Positions 1 to 9,603 of a DNA stretch of 64,000 nt are shown in pieces. Below the pieces are notes generated by a model. It was not told where the DNA came from. It worked only from the letters and a program-made list of their open reading frames with translations, and did no database searches. Positions within the stretch are counted from its first letter, which is position 1, and the number at the start of each line of letters is the position of its first letter. The stretch comes from Devosia crocina (lineage in GTDB: Bacteria; Pseudomonadota; Alphaproteobacteria; Rhizobiales; Devosiaceae), in contig NZ_FPCK01000001.1 of the NCBI RefSeq assembly GCF_900116545.1, positions 1,426,001 through 1,490,000 of the forward strand. The letters run 5' to 3'. The translations under genes were made by a program, and so were the position numbers.

Positions 1-158
1 TAATGGAACTGTGTAGCAAAGGTTTGTCCCGCCAACCGTTCCATCACGAGTGCGAGGAGGGGCGATGACCATGCGGTGAGTGTTGGCCCTACGCGCCGCG
101 ATAGGCTCGCCGGAATAAGGCCGGTATGCCAGAAGCCTATTGAATGCAGAGAAAAGAC

Positions 159-235
159 TGGTGATCCCGGCGGGATTCGAACCCACGACCCCAGGATTAG
201 GAATCCTGTGCTCTATCCTGCTGAGCTACGGGACC
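159..235 (-). tRNA. tRNA-Arg (anticodon CCT)
   Basis: The minus strand folds as a complete 77-nt tRNA. The acceptor stem GGTCCCG pairs with CGGGATC (one G-T wobble), the D arm contains AGCTCAGC, the anticodon loop reads TTCCTAA (anticodon CCT), the T arm is GTGGGTTCGAATCCCGC-like, and the 3' CCA is encoded (159-161). CCT decodes AGG arginine codons. No integrase or duplicated tRNA 3' end is visible beside it. Confidence 0.95.
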
Positions 236-297
236 AGCCATGTTCGAAGTAGCAGCGCCTCATGTATTGTGCAAGGCGGACTGATTGGGAATCTGGG

Positions 298-804
298 ATG
301 GATCGCGTGTCGTCTGACTTCATTGTTTTTCCAGATCCCCGACTCAGCATGTCGGCACATCGGCGACCGGTGGATGATGCGCTGCTCGAAGTGGGACGAC
401 GTCTGCTTGCGGCGGCGCGGCGGGTCAATGCCTATGGATTGGCCGCCGTGCATATTGGGGTGGTTGAGCCGGTTGTGGTGGTGAGTGTCGCAGCTTCGGA
501 GGCGCGGGATTATCGCGTGCTCTATAATCCTGCGGTCCTCTCGACAGTCGGACCAGAGGAAACTGGCTTAGAGGGTTCTGTGTCCATGCCGGGCATCGAG
601 GTGGCCATTTCCCGGCCAAGGGATGCAAGACTGCGGTTTGACGATGAAAGCGGAGAAGGGCAGGAGCTGGCGCTGAGCGGCTTTGCGGCGCGAGTTGCGC
701 AACACGAGATCGACCAGATGAACGGCGTGTTCTTCCTGAACCGGCTTTCACGTCTCAAACGCGACGCAGCCATCCGGCGCTTCAACAAGGTGCAGGGGCG
801 ATAA
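298..804 (+). CDS. Peptide deformylase-like protein with degenerate metal site
   Basis: The 168-aa product aligns end to end with the peptide deformylase fold, which removes the N-formyl group from nascent proteins using a metal held by one Cys and two His. Motif 1 is intact in form (YGLAAVHIG, near residues 46-53). Motif 2 reads EGSVS at 92-96 where active enzymes have EGCLS. Motif 3 reads HEIDQ at 136-140 where active enzymes have HEIDH. Two of three metal ligands (Cys and the second His) are therefore replaced, so classical deformylase activity is unlikely. The start at 298 was chosen because FIVFPDPRL then sits at the usual N-terminal distance. An in-frame ATG at 262 would add 12 residues. 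The gene is a single unit between a tRNA and prfB. Confidence 0.8.
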   Translation: MDRVSSDFIVFPDPRLSMSAHRRPVDDALLEVGRRLLAAARRVNAYGLAAVHIGVVEPVVVVSVAASEARDYRVLYNPAVLSTVGPEETGLEGSVSMPGIEVAISRPRDARLRFDDESGEGQELALSGFAARVAQHEIDQMNGVFFLNRLSRLKRDAAIRRFNKVQGR

Positions 805-882
805 TTTCGGCGGTCGTCGGGCGCAAAGGTTGATCCTGTGGCCTGGCTTGGATAAACGGGGCGGGCAAATAAGGAATGATCA

Positions 883-2011
883 ATGCGCACGGAAATCGAA
901 AAGACCGTCGCCGAAATCGAGCAGGTTCTGACCCTGCTGAGGAGGCATCTTTGACTGGGATACAGCTCAACTCCGTCTCGACGCGCTGACAGCGCAAACT
1001 GAATCTCCCGACTTCTGGAGCGACCCGGAAAAAGCGCGCGTCACCATGCGCGAACGCGACGAACTCGACGTGGCCGTCAAGGCCGTGCGCGAACTCGAAG
1101 CCGGGATCCGCGACAATGTCGAACTGATCGAACTCGGCGAGGCCGAGGGCGATGCCGATATCGTGCGCGATGCTGAAAACGCCTTGATCGAACTCAAGGG
1201 CCAGGCACGGCGGCAGCAGATCGAGACCCTGCTTTCGGGCGAGGTCGACAGCAATGACTGCTATGTCGAAATCCACTCGGGCGCCGGCGGTACGGAAAGC
1301 CAGGATTGGGCGAACATGCTGTTGCGCATGTATACCCGCTGGGCCGAGCGCCGGAAGATGAAGGTGGAAGTGCTCGAAATGCATGATGGGGAAGAAGCCG
1401 GCATCAAATCGGCGACTGTCCTTATCAAGGGGCACAATGCCTATGGCTGGCTCAAGACCGAGAGCGGGGTGCATCGCCTCGTCCGGATCAGCCCCTATGA
1501 CTCGGCGGCACGCCGGCACACCAGCTTTTCAAGCTGCTGGGTCTATCCAGTGGTGGACGATTCCATCGACATCGTGATCAACGAAAGCGATCTCAAGGTC
1601 GACACGTATCGCGCATCGGGTGCAGGCGGCCAGCACGTCAACACCACCGACTCGGCAATCCGCATCACGCACGTGCCATCCGGTATCATCGTGGCGTGCC
1701 AGCAGGAACGCAGCCAGCACAAAAACCGTGCAACGGCCATGGCCATGCTCAAGTCCCGTCTTTACGAGATGGAACTGCAAAAGCGCGAGGAAGCCGCGAA
1801 CGCTCAGGCGGCCAACAAGACCGATATCGGCTGGGGACACCAGATCCGTTCCTATGTCCTACAGCCCTACCAGATGGTCAAGGATCTGCGGACGGGCGTC
1901 GAAAGCGGTCAGCCATCCGTGGTTCTGGATGGAGAACTCGACGGTTTCATGGAAGCGGCTCTCGCACAGCGAGTGGGCGTCGCAACCGACGTTGCCGGCG
2001 ACGACGCATAG
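883..2011 (+). CDS. prfB: Peptide chain release factor 2 (RF2), programmed +1 frameshift
   Basis: RF2 ends translation at UGA and UAA codons. Translation starts at ATG 883 behind AAGGA, runs 23 codons to an in-frame TGA at 952-954, and continues in the +1 frame from 953. The mature protein is about 375 aa. The slip site has the classical layout: AGGAGG at 940-945, then CTT and TGA followed by C. The peptidyl-hydrolysis motif GGQ lies near residues 248-250. The stop-codon recognition tripeptide is SPY near 203-205 rather than the E. coli SPF. The gene ends in a palindrome shared with the convergent M23 gene. An annotation lacking the frameshift would start falsely at 1046. Confidence 0.95.
940..955 (+). 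promoter_or_regulatory. RF2 autoregulatory +1 frameshift signal
   Basis: AGGAGG (940-945), CAT, CTT, TGA (952-954) and C reproduce the spacing of the E. coli prfB frameshift window. The internal Shine-Dalgarno-like element and slow UGA decoding let the ribosome slip from CTT to TTT when RF2 is scarce, giving negative feedback on RF2 synthesis. Confidence 0.92.
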
Positions 2012-2028
2012 AAGGGCGCGCGCCCTTC
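2011..2028. terminator. Palindrome between convergent prfB and M23 genes
   Basis: GAAGGGCGCGCGCCCTTC is an 18-bp perfect palindrome that overlaps the stop codons of both convergent genes. It can form a GC-rich hairpin on either transcript and probably ends or stabilises both. No long T tract follows on either strand. Confidence 0.6.
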
Positions 2029-3166
2029 AGCTCAACATTGCCCCGAGGCGTTTGCCGGCATCGATGAATGCCTTGGGGTTGATTGCTTCGTCCGCCTTGC
2101 GGATTTCGAAGTGAAGATGAGGTCCGGTGGATCGGCCGGTGGAGCCGACCTTGGCGATCGGGGTTCCGACGTTGACAGCCTGGCCCTCACGCGCAAGGTA
2201 TCCGCTCAGATGCGCGTAACGGGTGAGAAGACCATTCTCATGGGTCACCTCGACGACCTTGCCATAGCCTGATTTGGTGCCCACGAACGAGACCACGCCG
2301 GCAGCAGCGCTCAGAACTGTAGTTCCCGTCGGGGCGGCGAAGTCGATACCGGCATGAAAGGCACGGCCGCCGGTGAATGGGTCCTTCCGGTTTCCAAAGT
2401 TCGAACTCTGGCGGAAATTGCCTGAGATCGGCATATGGACTGGCGCTGCTTCGAGGCTGTCGCGAGCCGCCTTGTAGCGCAAAAGCGCAGCCATGACGGC
2501 GTTGGCATCGTCGAGCATCGGCGTGCCGCTCAACTCGTCCTTGGCCGGGAGAAGAGGGCCGCCTATACCGGAAAGCGGCATTTCAGGTGCGGGAACATCG
2601 AGGCCCAGCTGACGCATCTCCGAGGCGATGTTCTCGGCCCGACTTGTTGCCGCGGTTGTGATCCCCTGCATGGCGACCTGCGTTTCGCCCATCATGCGTT
2701 CAAGGCTGACGGCCGTTGCATCGACGTCGGGATTGCCGGTCGTCTGGTTGAGAACCGCAACGTCAGCCGCAGGACTGGGCATGATGTCTGATGCGGCAAT
2801 GCCAAGAGAGCCGGCTTTCTCAACCAGAACCCTGACCAGCTGATGCTGCTCGAACAGCACTTCCTGCTGCTGGCTCAACTCCTGGAGCTGAAGATTGATG
2901 TCACCGGTCTGGGCGAAGCTGCGTGAATTCAGACGGTCGATTTCCACCCGAAGCTGGGCGATACGATCTTCGTAGGCACCGATGATCTCCTCAGTCTGGC
3001 CGTTGAAGATGCCAGCAATGTCAGGTGCCATATAGAGCGCCGTTCCGGCCATGATGTTGCCGGAGAACAAAAGCGCGAACATCCCGTAGAATAGGCTGGG
3101 ATGGATGCCTCTTGCAGGTGGTCGCTGGGTCTTGCGCCGCTCGAAGCCGCCCCTGTGGCCAACCAT
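2027..3166 (-). CDS. M23 (LytM) family murein endopeptidase, membrane-anchored
   Basis: The protein of about 379 aa has a short basic N terminus, one membrane segment (about residues 22-46), a Gln/Glu-rich coiled coil (about 60-110), a linker, and a C-terminal LytM domain (about 250-365). Zinc ligands are visible as HxxxD in HAGIDFAAP and as HLHFE. Such proteins cleave or position peptidoglycan cross-links from the periplasmic side, and the coiled coil fits an EnvC/NlpD-like or DipM-like role in envelope growth. ATG 3166 was chosen because AGGGG stands 5-6 nt upstream. An alternative GTG lies at 3178. The next gene in the same direction is the peroxiredoxin. Confidence 0.88.
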   Translation of the reverse strand: MVGHRGGFERRKTQRPPARGIHPSLFYGMFALLFSGNIMAGTALYMAPDIAGIFNGQTEEIIGAYEDRIAQLRVEIDRLNSRSFAQTGDINLQLQELSQQQEVLFEQHQLVRVLVEKAGSLGIAASDIMPSPAADVAVLNQTTGNPDVDATAVSLERMMGETQVAMQGITTAATSRAENIASEMRQLGLDVPAPEMPLSGIGGPLLPAKDELSGTPMLDDANAVMAALLRYKAARDSLEAAPVHMPISGNFRQSSNFGNRKDPFTGGRAFHAGIDFAAPTGTTVLSAAAGVVSFVGTKSGYGKVVEVTHENGLLTRYAHLSGYLAREGQAVNVGTPIAKVGSTGRSTGPHLHFEIRKADEAINPKAFIDAGKRLGAMLS

Positions 3167-3249
3167 GTTTCCCCTCACGCACCTGCACTCATATGGTAAG
3201 CAGACTATGAGCCGGGATGGTTAAGAAAGCTGAAAAACTATTCTAGGGG

Positions 3250-3729
3250 TCAGCCCGCGGCGATGACTTCATCGAGTGCTGCCAGCATCTTGGCGGCGTG
3301 CCCCTTGATGCGTGTGGCGCGGATGGAGCGGGCGATACGTCCGTCGGCATCAATGATGAAGCTTGTGCGCACCAGTCCCATGAATTCACGCCCGTAGAGC
3401 TTCTTCATCTGCCAAAGGCCGAAGGCTCTTATGGCGAGGTGGTCGGGGTCTGCGGCGAGTGGTACGGAGAGATGGTGTTTGCTGCGAAACTTCCGGTGAG
3501 ACTCGATCGCGTCGGGCGAGATCCCGACAAGCACTGCGCCGCGCCTGAGGAACTCTTGGTAAAGGCCGCTGAACTCGATGTTCTCATCTGTGCAGCCGCC
3601 CGTAAGGTCTTCGGGATAGAAGAACAGAACGATGTGCCTGCCGCGGTGCTCGGACAGCGTGAAAGTGCTGCCATCGTCGAGCTGAAGGGTGAAGTCGGGA
3701 GCCGTGTCGCCGATACTTAGTTGAGTCAT
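3250..3729 (-). CDS. Peroxiredoxin (BCP/AhpC-TSA family, 1-Cys type)
   Basis: This 159-aa thiol peroxidase reduces hydroperoxides. The peroxidatic cysteine sits in FFYPEDLTGGCTDEN, where the usual PGCT is GGCT. E. coli BCP has a resolving cysteine five residues later (CTxxxCG). Here that position is occupied by IEF and no other cysteine is present, so the protein should act as a 1-Cys peroxiredoxin needing an external thiol. Length and ends match the BCP family. It is divergent from the AsmA-like gene. Confidence 0.9.
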   Translation of the reverse strand: MTQLSIGDTAPDFTLQLDDGSTFTLSEHRGRHIVLFFYPEDLTGGCTDENIEFSGLYQEFLRRGAVLVGISPDAIESHRKFRSKHHLSVPLAADPDHLAIRAFGLWQMKKLYGREFMGLVRTSFIIDADGRIARSIRATRIKGHAAKMLAALDEVIAAG

Positions 3730-3804
3730 GATAGGCTCACTTGAGTTAGGGTTAGATAGAGGCTGTCAGCGCCACAATCCAGCCGGTATCATTGGGCAAG
3801 CACG

Positions 3805-3825
3805 CCCAGAATAAATGATTCTGGG
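3805..3825. repeat. Inverted repeat in divergent promoter region
   Basis: CCCAGAAT and ATTCTGGG are perfect 8-bp arms around AAATG. The element lies between the divergent peroxiredoxin and AsmA-like genes and could be an operator for either. No regulator is identified. Confidence 0.4.
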
Positions 3826-3873
3826 GCTGATTGGCCTGTCACGGGTGAACCCGATCTGGATGCATGTGAGCGA

Positions 3874-6800
3874 GTGACAATTTCCACGGATCGGCCCGCC
3901 ACACCAGAGCCTGCACAGCCGAAAGGATCGCGAAAAAAGCGCGCTTGGACACTGGCCTGGGTCCTTGGTGTGCCCCTCGCGATCCTGTCCGTCCTTTACC
4001 TTGTTTTGCTGATTACACCCATCCGGCTACCGTTTTCGGGCGGAACGGTGCGGGGCATCGTGCAGTCGGCTTTGCCGGAGAATTTCGGCATCGAGATGGG
4101 CGATCTCGCGATTGCGGTCGAGAACGGGGTTTGGCCGGTCATCCAGTTTTCACCTGTGGTGCTCACCGATACCCAGTCGGGCGCGCGGATCGCTATGGAC
4201 GCGCTGGAAGTTGGGTTCTCGCCGTGGCGTATTCTGATCGGGCAGCCGGGCGCGAGCGTTACCGTCGTGGGTCCGCACCTGCAGGTCGTACAGGATCTTT
4301 ACGGGCCGCGGCTGGCGCGCATGGAGATCGTCGAGGATCCCAATGGTGGTATGCCGACCTTGCGGGTGCTCGAGGGGGAGACCGCGTTTTCTCCCGTCGA
4401 TATCCGGCCTGAAGGGCTGACGAAGCCGATCGATGGCAAAACGGTTCGTTCTGATAACGATTGGCTGGTCTATAATTTCGAAAGCATGGAAACAAGCTTA
4501 CGGGATTTTGTTGACCTGACGCGTCAGGGGCTCTTTTCGAGGTTCACCGTTCGCGATGCACGCATCGATATGACCGATTCAGTCTACGGTTTGTATCGCC
4601 GCTTCGAGGATGCCAACATCGAAATCGGCACCAACCGGGAAGGGAATGTCGCCGGCACGTTTTCTGCACTTGTAAGCGGCCGTGCTGTCACAGGTTCCGT
4701 CGAGCGAGTAGCATCCGATGCGGGCGATACCCGGCTCAGGATCGATGCTACCAATCTGGATTTTGCGGCCGCGTTGCCGTTCATTGACGATGCGAGCAGT
4801 ATGGCCGCGATGCGCGGCGCTGGCGCGCTCTCGCTCGACGTGGCATTTAACGGCCAGACCGGCAAGGTTATCGACGGCATGTTCCGGGTCGATCTGACGG
4901 GGATCGATCTGCGCGTAGGGCGCGACTATTTCCCGGTGGTCAGTTCGATCATGGAAATCGCCTGGAACCCGGAACTCGGACAATTCCGCCTCGCCGATTC
5001 GGCCTTGCAGATCGGCCAGAGCACGGCTCGTCTCTCGGGCATCTTTGCCATGGGGCTTGATGCGACCTATGGTCCGACCATCGGTATGTCGGTGAGGGCC
5101 ACCAAAATTGCCATCCACCCCAATGACATGGATGCGCCGGCCGCGCCTTTCGAAACGATGGACTTCGCCGGTTGGTCGGCCCCGCTCTATGGTGCAATGG
5201 GAATTGACCGGTTTGTTGCGCGGCGGGGCGACGCTGTCATCGAGACGACCGGACGGATCGACATGCTGCAGACGGGAATGGGCGTCGACATGACGGTGGC
5301 CGGCGAAGGCGTCACCGCTGACGACGTCAAGCGGATCTGGCCCTATATCATGGGCGGGGAAACGCGAGACTGGTTCGTCGCCAATGTCACCGAGGGTAAA
5401 GTCGCCAAGGGCAGCCGGCTCGAGTTCAATATCCCGGTTGGCGCGCTGTCGCTCGACGGCGAGGCTGTGGACCTGCCCGAGGACGCGATGAACATCAACA
5501 TCGTCGGGGAGGGTGTTGTCGTGCGGGCTACGGACACCATGGACCCGATTGCGGTCGATGGGCTGACCAGACTTCAAGTGCGCGGCAGCAAGACGACTAT
5601 CTCCGCTGATGGGGGTACGATCGAAACCGCGCAAGGAAACATTGCAGTTCGCCGTCCTGCCATGATCTTCGACACGGCCAACCCTGATCAAAGCATCTTC
5701 GAGGTCTCGGGCAATCTGGCGTCCCCTATTCCTGCGCTGCTTGCCATTGCCGAACAGATCCAGCCAGGAGCACTTGGCCAAGTGGACCTGCCGATCGATC
5801 CATCCTCGATCAGTGGCAATCTGGATCTGGGATTGGTTGCCACGATCGGTCTTCCCCCTGAAGGAGCCGAGGGCGAAACGGATGTCGACTACGTGGTGAC
5901 GGGCACGGTCAAGGATTTTGCCAGCAGCGAACCCATACAAAGCTACACCGTGGGCAATGGGCAACTGAGCTTTTCGGCTACCCAAGACGGCTACACTTTG
6001 GGTGGCACGGCCGAGATCGGCGGCATCGAGGCTGAGCTAGCCGTCGAGGGTACATCTGCGACGGCTCCAGTGCTGAAGCTGGGTTCTACGCTTGAAGTGG
6101 CCGATCTTGCACAGTTCGGGTTTGACGCATCCGAGTTTTTATCTGGGAGCGTGCGTTTCGTTGCCGAGCCTTCGGCGGATGGTTCGCTCAAGATGTCCAT
6201 CGATCTTGCCGATGCCGGGCTGACGATCAAGGATCTGGGGCTGAGAAAAGCATCGGGCACGCCCGGAAGCCTTACCGCCACCATACGTCCCGATGGCGAG
6301 GTGACGCATCTGGAGGAAATCGTCCTGGGTTTCGGCTCGGTTCAACTGGCTGGTGAACTCGATTTCCATGCCACTGACGGACTGGTTTCAGCGGAGTTCG
6401 ACCAGTTTGCATTGAGCCAGGGGGATAGCGCGCAGGTCAGCCTCAGCCCTGTCGAGAATGGATTTGCCGTGCGCATTCGCGGAGAGCAGCTCGATCTCAA
6501 GCCGGTGCTCAGCAACTTCTTCAGCCTGGATAGCGGCAGCGGCGGGGTGCAAACGACGCAGATCAACCAGGCCATCAGCCTTGATGTCCAGTTGGACCGG
6601 GCCCTTGGATACTACGCTACGACCGCATTCAACGTCGATCTGGAGCTCAGCCTACGCGGCAGCGACCTGCGGCGGGCGACGCTTTCCGCTCAGTTCAACG
6701 AAGGTAATGCAGTCTCCATAACCACCAATCCCGCACCGCGCGGCCGGACCATGTCCGTTGCGTTCAACGATGCCGGCACACTGTTGCGTTTCCTTGGTGT

Positions 6801-7341
6801 CTATTCGCAGCTTGCTGGTGGAAGTGGGAGTCTGGTGCTGACCACCGACCGGGATGCCGACGCCGAAGCGGGGCGGCTGCTCATGCGGGGGTTCTCGATT
6901 GTGGACGAGGCCAATGTTGCTCAGGTCCTGGGCAATCACTCTGACTCCCGCGCCGCAATCGCCCGGCAAAACCGGCTTGATTTCGAGGCGGGAGAGGTGG
7001 ATTTCATTCGCCGCACAGATCGTGTCGAAGTCACGCGCGCAGTGCTCTCCGGCAGCACGGTTGGCGGCACAATGCGCGGCTATATTTATACCGGCAGCCG
7101 GCAATACGACCTGACCGGCACCTATGTGCCGCTGTTTGGGCTCAACAATGCCTTCCAGCAGATCCCGCTTCTCGGGCCGATCCTTGGTGGGCGGGATGGG
7201 GAGGGACTTGTGGGTGTGACCTTCGCGGTGCGAGGGCCGCTCGACGATCCGCAGTTCCAGATCAATCCGCTTTCGCTACTGGTGCCAGGCGCCTTCCGGG
7301 AACTGTTCGAGTTCCGGGCGCGTGAGGCTCCGGCACAATAG
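3874..7341 (+). CDS. Large AsmA/YhdP-like envelope protein
   Basis: The 1155-aa protein has a basic N terminus and one membrane anchor (about residues 26-48, hydrophobic up to the LITPIRLPF region). A very long beta-rich periplasmic part follows, with the repeating Gly/Asp-rich pattern of AsmA/TamB/YhdP proteins. The C-terminal part (SGSTVGGTMRG, YDLTGTYVPLFGLN, GVTFAVRGPLDDPQFQINP) matches the AsmA-like C2/DUF3971 type. Family members bridge the envelope and are implicated in phospholipid transport to the outer membrane. The GTG at 3874 is the only suitable start in frame. The gene stands alone, with a tyrS terminator downstream on the other strand. Confidence 0.85.
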   Translation: MTISTDRPATPEPAQPKGSRKKRAWTLAWVLGVPLAILSVLYLVLLITPIRLPFSGGTVRGIVQSALPENFGIEMGDLAIAVENGVWPVIQFSPVVLTDTQSGARIAMDALEVGFSPWRILIGQPGASVTVVGPHLQVVQDLYGPRLARMEIVEDPNGGMPTLRVLEGETAFSPVDIRPEGLTKPIDGKTVRSDNDWLVYNFESMETSLRDFVDLTRQGLFSRFTVRDARIDMTDSVYGLYRRFEDANIEIGTNREGNVAGTFSALVSGRAVTGSVERVASDAGDTRLRIDATNLDFAAALPFIDDASSMAAMRGAGALSLDVAFNGQTGKVIDGMFRVDLTGIDLRVGRDYFPVVSSIMEIAWNPELGQFRLADSALQIGQSTARLSGIFAMGLDATYGPTIGMSVRATKIAIHPNDMDAPAAPFETMDFAGWSAPLYGAMGIDRFVARRGDAVIETTGRIDMLQTGMGVDMTVAGEGVTADDVKRIWPYIMGGETRDWFVANVTEGKVAKGSRLEFNIPVGALSLDGEAVDLPEDAMNINIVGEGVVVRATDTMDPIAVDGLTRLQVRGSKTTISADGGTIETAQGNIAVRRPAMIFDTANPDQSIFEVSGNLASPIPALLAIAEQIQPGALGQVDLPIDPSSISGNLDLGLVATIGLPPEGAEGETDVDYVVTGTVKDFASSEPIQSYTVGNGQLSFSATQDGYTLGGTAEIGGIEAELAVEGTSATAPVLKLGSTLEVADLAQFGFDASEFLSGSVRFVAEPSADGSLKMSIDLADAGLTIKDLGLRKASGTPGSLTATIRPDGEVTHLEEIVLGFGSVQLAGELDFHATDGLVSAEFDQFALSQGDSAQVSLSPVENGFAVRIRGEQLDLKPVLSNFFSLDSGSGGVQTTQINQAISLDVQLDRALGYYATTAFNVDLELSLRGSDLRRATLSAQFNEGNAVSITTNPAPRGRTMSVAFNDAGTLLRFLGVYSQLAGGSGSLVLTTDRDADAEAGRLLMRGFSIVDEANVAQVLGNHSDSRAAIARQNRLDFEAGEVDFIRRTDRVEVTRAVLSGSTVGGTMRGYIYTGSRQYDLTGTYVPLFGLNNAFQQIPLLGPILGGRDGEGLVGVTFAVRGPLDDPQFQINPLSLLVPGAFRELFEFRAREAPAQ

Positions 7342-7413
7342 GCGAACTGTGGAACTGTTCGCGAGACGGGCTTGCTTGGCGCCTAGCTTACGGCGACAGT
7401 GAGCGCATAAAGA

Positions 7414-7439
7414 AGCAGGCGCCCGTTCGGACGCCTGCT
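7414..7439 (-). terminator. Intrinsic terminator of tyrS
   Basis: On the minus strand AGCAGGCG pairs with CGCCTGCT around a 10-nt loop and is followed by TCTTTA. It lies about 30 bp past the tyrS stop codon. Confidence 0.7.
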
Positions 7440-7470
7440 GTGAGGATGGCTTCAAACTCGAGCCAGTGCC

Positions 7471-8715
7471 TCAGACCGGCTTGATCAGCGCGTGGCGCTT
7501 CTTACCGACGGAGAGCTTGATCACGCCTTCGGGCAGAAGCGCGTTTTCGGCGAGGCTCAATTTGTCGTCCTCGATCGTTGCATCGTTGACGCGGACGGCA
7601 CCTGACTGAATGTGCCTCCGTGCCTCGCCGTTCGATGCAGCAAGACCGGCAGTAACCAACGCAGCAAGGATGCCGATACCGGAATTGAGTTCGGCATGTG
7701 TCACCTCGGCCGTAGGCAGCGACAGATCGATGGCGCCAGTCTCGAACGTGGCCCGCGCAGTCGCCGCAGCCTCATCCGCTGCCGAACGGCCGTGGACCAT
7801 CGCTGTCACTTCCGTCGCCAGGCGCTTCTTGGCCTCGTTGATGTCGCCGGCAGCGACACGGGCGATTTCATCGAGTGGCAGCGTGGTGAAGAGCTTCATG
7901 AAGCGCTCCACATCGGCGTCCTCGGTGTTGCGCCAATATTGCCAGAAATCATAGACGCTCAGCATCTCGGAATTGAGCCAGATGGCGCCGCCGAGCGACT
8001 TGCCCATCTTCTGGCCTGACGCTGTGGTGAGCAGTTGCGAGGTCAGGCCATAGAACTGCTTGCCGAGCATGCGATGACCAAGATCGATGCCGTTGACGAT
8101 ATTGCCCCACTGATCCGAGCCACCCATCTGCAGCACGCAGCCATAGCGCTTGTTCAACTCAACGAAGTCGAAAGCCTGGAGGATCATATAGTTGAATTCG
8201 AGGAAGCTCAGCGATTGTTCGCGATCGATGCGCAGCTTCACCGAATCGAAACTGAGCATGCGGTTGACCGAAAAGTGCTGGCCTACGTCGCGCAGGAACT
8301 CGACATAGTTGAGCCCCAGCAGCCAATCAGCATTGTTGGCCATGATGGCATTGCCACCGGCTTCCTCGAAGCTGAGGAAATTCCCGAACTTGGCCTTGAT
8401 GCCCTCGATATTGGTCTTGATCCCCTCGACGCCGAGAAGCTTGCGTGCCTCGTCCTTGAAGCTGGGGTCACCGATCATACCCGTGCCGCCGCCCATCAGG
8501 GCAATGGCGCGGTGACCAGTGGCCTGCAGCCAGTGCAGCATCATGATCTGGGTGAGATGCCCCACATGCAGGCTCGCGGCGGTCGGGTCGTAGCCGATAT
8601 AGGCCGTAATCTGGCCCTCGCTGGCCAGCTTATCGAGTCCTTCGGGGTCGGAAATCTGAGCAATGTAACCGCGCTCGTCGAGCGTACGGAGGAAGTCGGA
8701 TTTGAATTTGGTCAT
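7471..8715 (-). CDS. tyrS: Tyrosyl-tRNA synthetase
   Basis: This 414-aa class I synthetase charges tRNA-Tyr. HIGH appears as HVGH at residues 50-53 and KMSKS as KMGKS ([10 protein letters not shown]). The tyrosine-binding YxxxQxxDF-type segment and [11 protein letters not shown] are typical of bacterial TyrRS. A C-terminal S4 RNA-binding domain ends the protein. The start ATG 8715 (MTKFKSDF) gives the usual N terminus; an upstream in-frame start would add ten residues through the region next to a REP-like element. No strong Shine-Dalgarno sequence precedes it. The hydrolase gene upstream points the same way but is separated by an inverted repeat. Confidence 0.95.
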   Translation of the reverse strand: MTKFKSDFLRTLDERGYIAQISDPEGLDKLASEGQITAYIGYDPTAASLHVGHLTQIMMLHWLQATGHRAIALMGGGTGMIGDPSFKDEARKLLGVEGIKTNIEGIKAKFGNFLSFEEAGGNAIMANNADWLLGLNYVEFLRDVGQHFSVNRMLSFDSVKLRIDREQSLSFLEFNYMILQAFDFVELNKRYGCVLQMGGSDQWGNIVNGIDLGHRMLGKQFYGLTSQLLTTASGQKMGKSLGGAIWLNSEMLSVYDFWQYWRNTEDADVERFMKLFTTLPLDEIARVAAGDINEAKKRLATEVTAMVHGRSAADEAAATARATFETGAIDLSLPTAEVTHAELNSGIGILAALVTAGLAASNGEARRHIQSGAVRVNDATIEDDKLSLAENALLPEGVIKLSVGKKRHALIKPV

Positions 8716-8747
8716 TTGGTGCGATCCAGATGTCGCCCTACCCACAG

Positions 8748-8826
8748 TGTCATTCCCGCGAAAGCGGGAACCCCTGTTTGAGGGCGGCGGTATTGAACGG
8801 AGATCCCCGCTTTCGCGGGGATGACA
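8748..8826. repeat. REP-like inverted repeat pair
   Basis: The left arm (8748-8770, TGTCATTCCCGCGAAAGCGG...) and right arm (8804-8826) are inverted near-copies with two or so mismatches. Each arm contains its own small palindrome (CCCGCGAAAGCGGG-type). This is the common dispersed extragenic palindrome found in many Proteobacteria, here between two co-oriented genes. Confidence 0.75.
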
Positions 8827-8868
8827 ACGCAGAGGATATGATCGCAGTCTGGTGCGCTCTTGCTGTTC

Positions 8869-9531
8869 TCAGCGCCCGCCGCCGTCCGCGATCTCCTGAC
8901 GGCGACGGTCGAGATACTCGGCGCAGGCCGTGGTCAGTTCGTCGATCTTGCCTTCGTAGAAGTGGTTGGCGCCTTCCACGATCTGCTGCTCGATGGTGAT
9001 GCCCTTCTGCGTCTTGAGCTTGTCCACGAGCTTCTGCACCGAGGTGGGCGGGGCCACGCGGTCCTTGTCGCCATGGATGATCAGGCCCGAAGACGGGCAG
9101 GGGGCGAGGAAAGAGAAGTCATAGAGATTTTCCGGCGGCGACACCGAGATGAAGCCTTCGACTTCCGGCCGGCGCATCAGAAGCTGCATGCCGATCCAGG
9201 CGCCGAACGAGAAGCCAGCAATCCAGCAGCCGCGAGATTCGCGATTGATGATCTGCAGCCAGTCGAGCGCGGCGGCCGCGTCGGACAGTTCACCGATCCC
9301 ATGATCGAACACGCCCTGCGAGCGGCCGACGCCACGCGAATTAAAGCGCAGCACGGAAAAGCCACGTTCGGCGAACATATAGAAGAGATTGTAGACGATC
9401 TGGTTGTTCATCGTTCCGCCGAACTGCGGATGCGGATGAAGGACGATCGCCACCGGAGCGTTGGGTTCCTTGCCCGGCTGGTAGCGGCCTTCGAGGCGCC
9501 CCTCGGGGCCATTGAAGATAACTTCAGGCAT
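8869..9531 (-). CDS. Alpha/beta hydrolase (COG2945-like)
   Basis: This 220-aa cytosolic hydrolase has a canonical alpha/beta fold order. The nucleophile elbow is GFSFG (Ser108), the acid is in HGDKDRVAP (Asp157 region) and the catalytic His is in GANHFYEGK (His190). The oxyanion region is LHPHPQFGGTMNN. This pattern matches COG2945-type hydrolases that are widespread in alphaproteobacteria but have no firmly known substrate. The gene is divergent from the suf operon and shares its 280-bp promoter region. Confidence 0.85.
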   Translation of the reverse strand: MPEVIFNGPEGRLEGRYQPGKEPNAPVAIVLHPHPQFGGTMNNQIVYNLFYMFAERGFSVLRFNSRGVGRSQGVFDHGIGELSDAAAALDWLQIINRESRGCWIAGFSFGAWIGMQLLMRRPEVEGFISVSPPENLYDFSFLAPCPSSGLIIHGDKDRVAPPTSVQKLVDKLKTQKGITIEQQIVEGANHFYEGKIDELTTACAEYLDRRRQEIADGGGR

Positions 9532-9603
9532 GGTCTCTTTTCCGGCCTTTTTCGGCTCTGTGGCTAAGTTGATCCGACTTGTCAGGAATGCCTTTCGCGC
9601 CGC

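Noticed and set aside
4579..5985. 468-aa antisense open frame
   Set aside because: It is a shadow of the AsmA-like gene, with no protein-family features and His/Arg-rich composition typical of reverse frames in GC-rich DNA.
9570..9584. TGA-N9-TCA as a RirA (IRO) iron box
   Set aside because: The pattern has very little information and the inner bases do not resemble known IRO boxes. The ICE at 9651 is much better supported.
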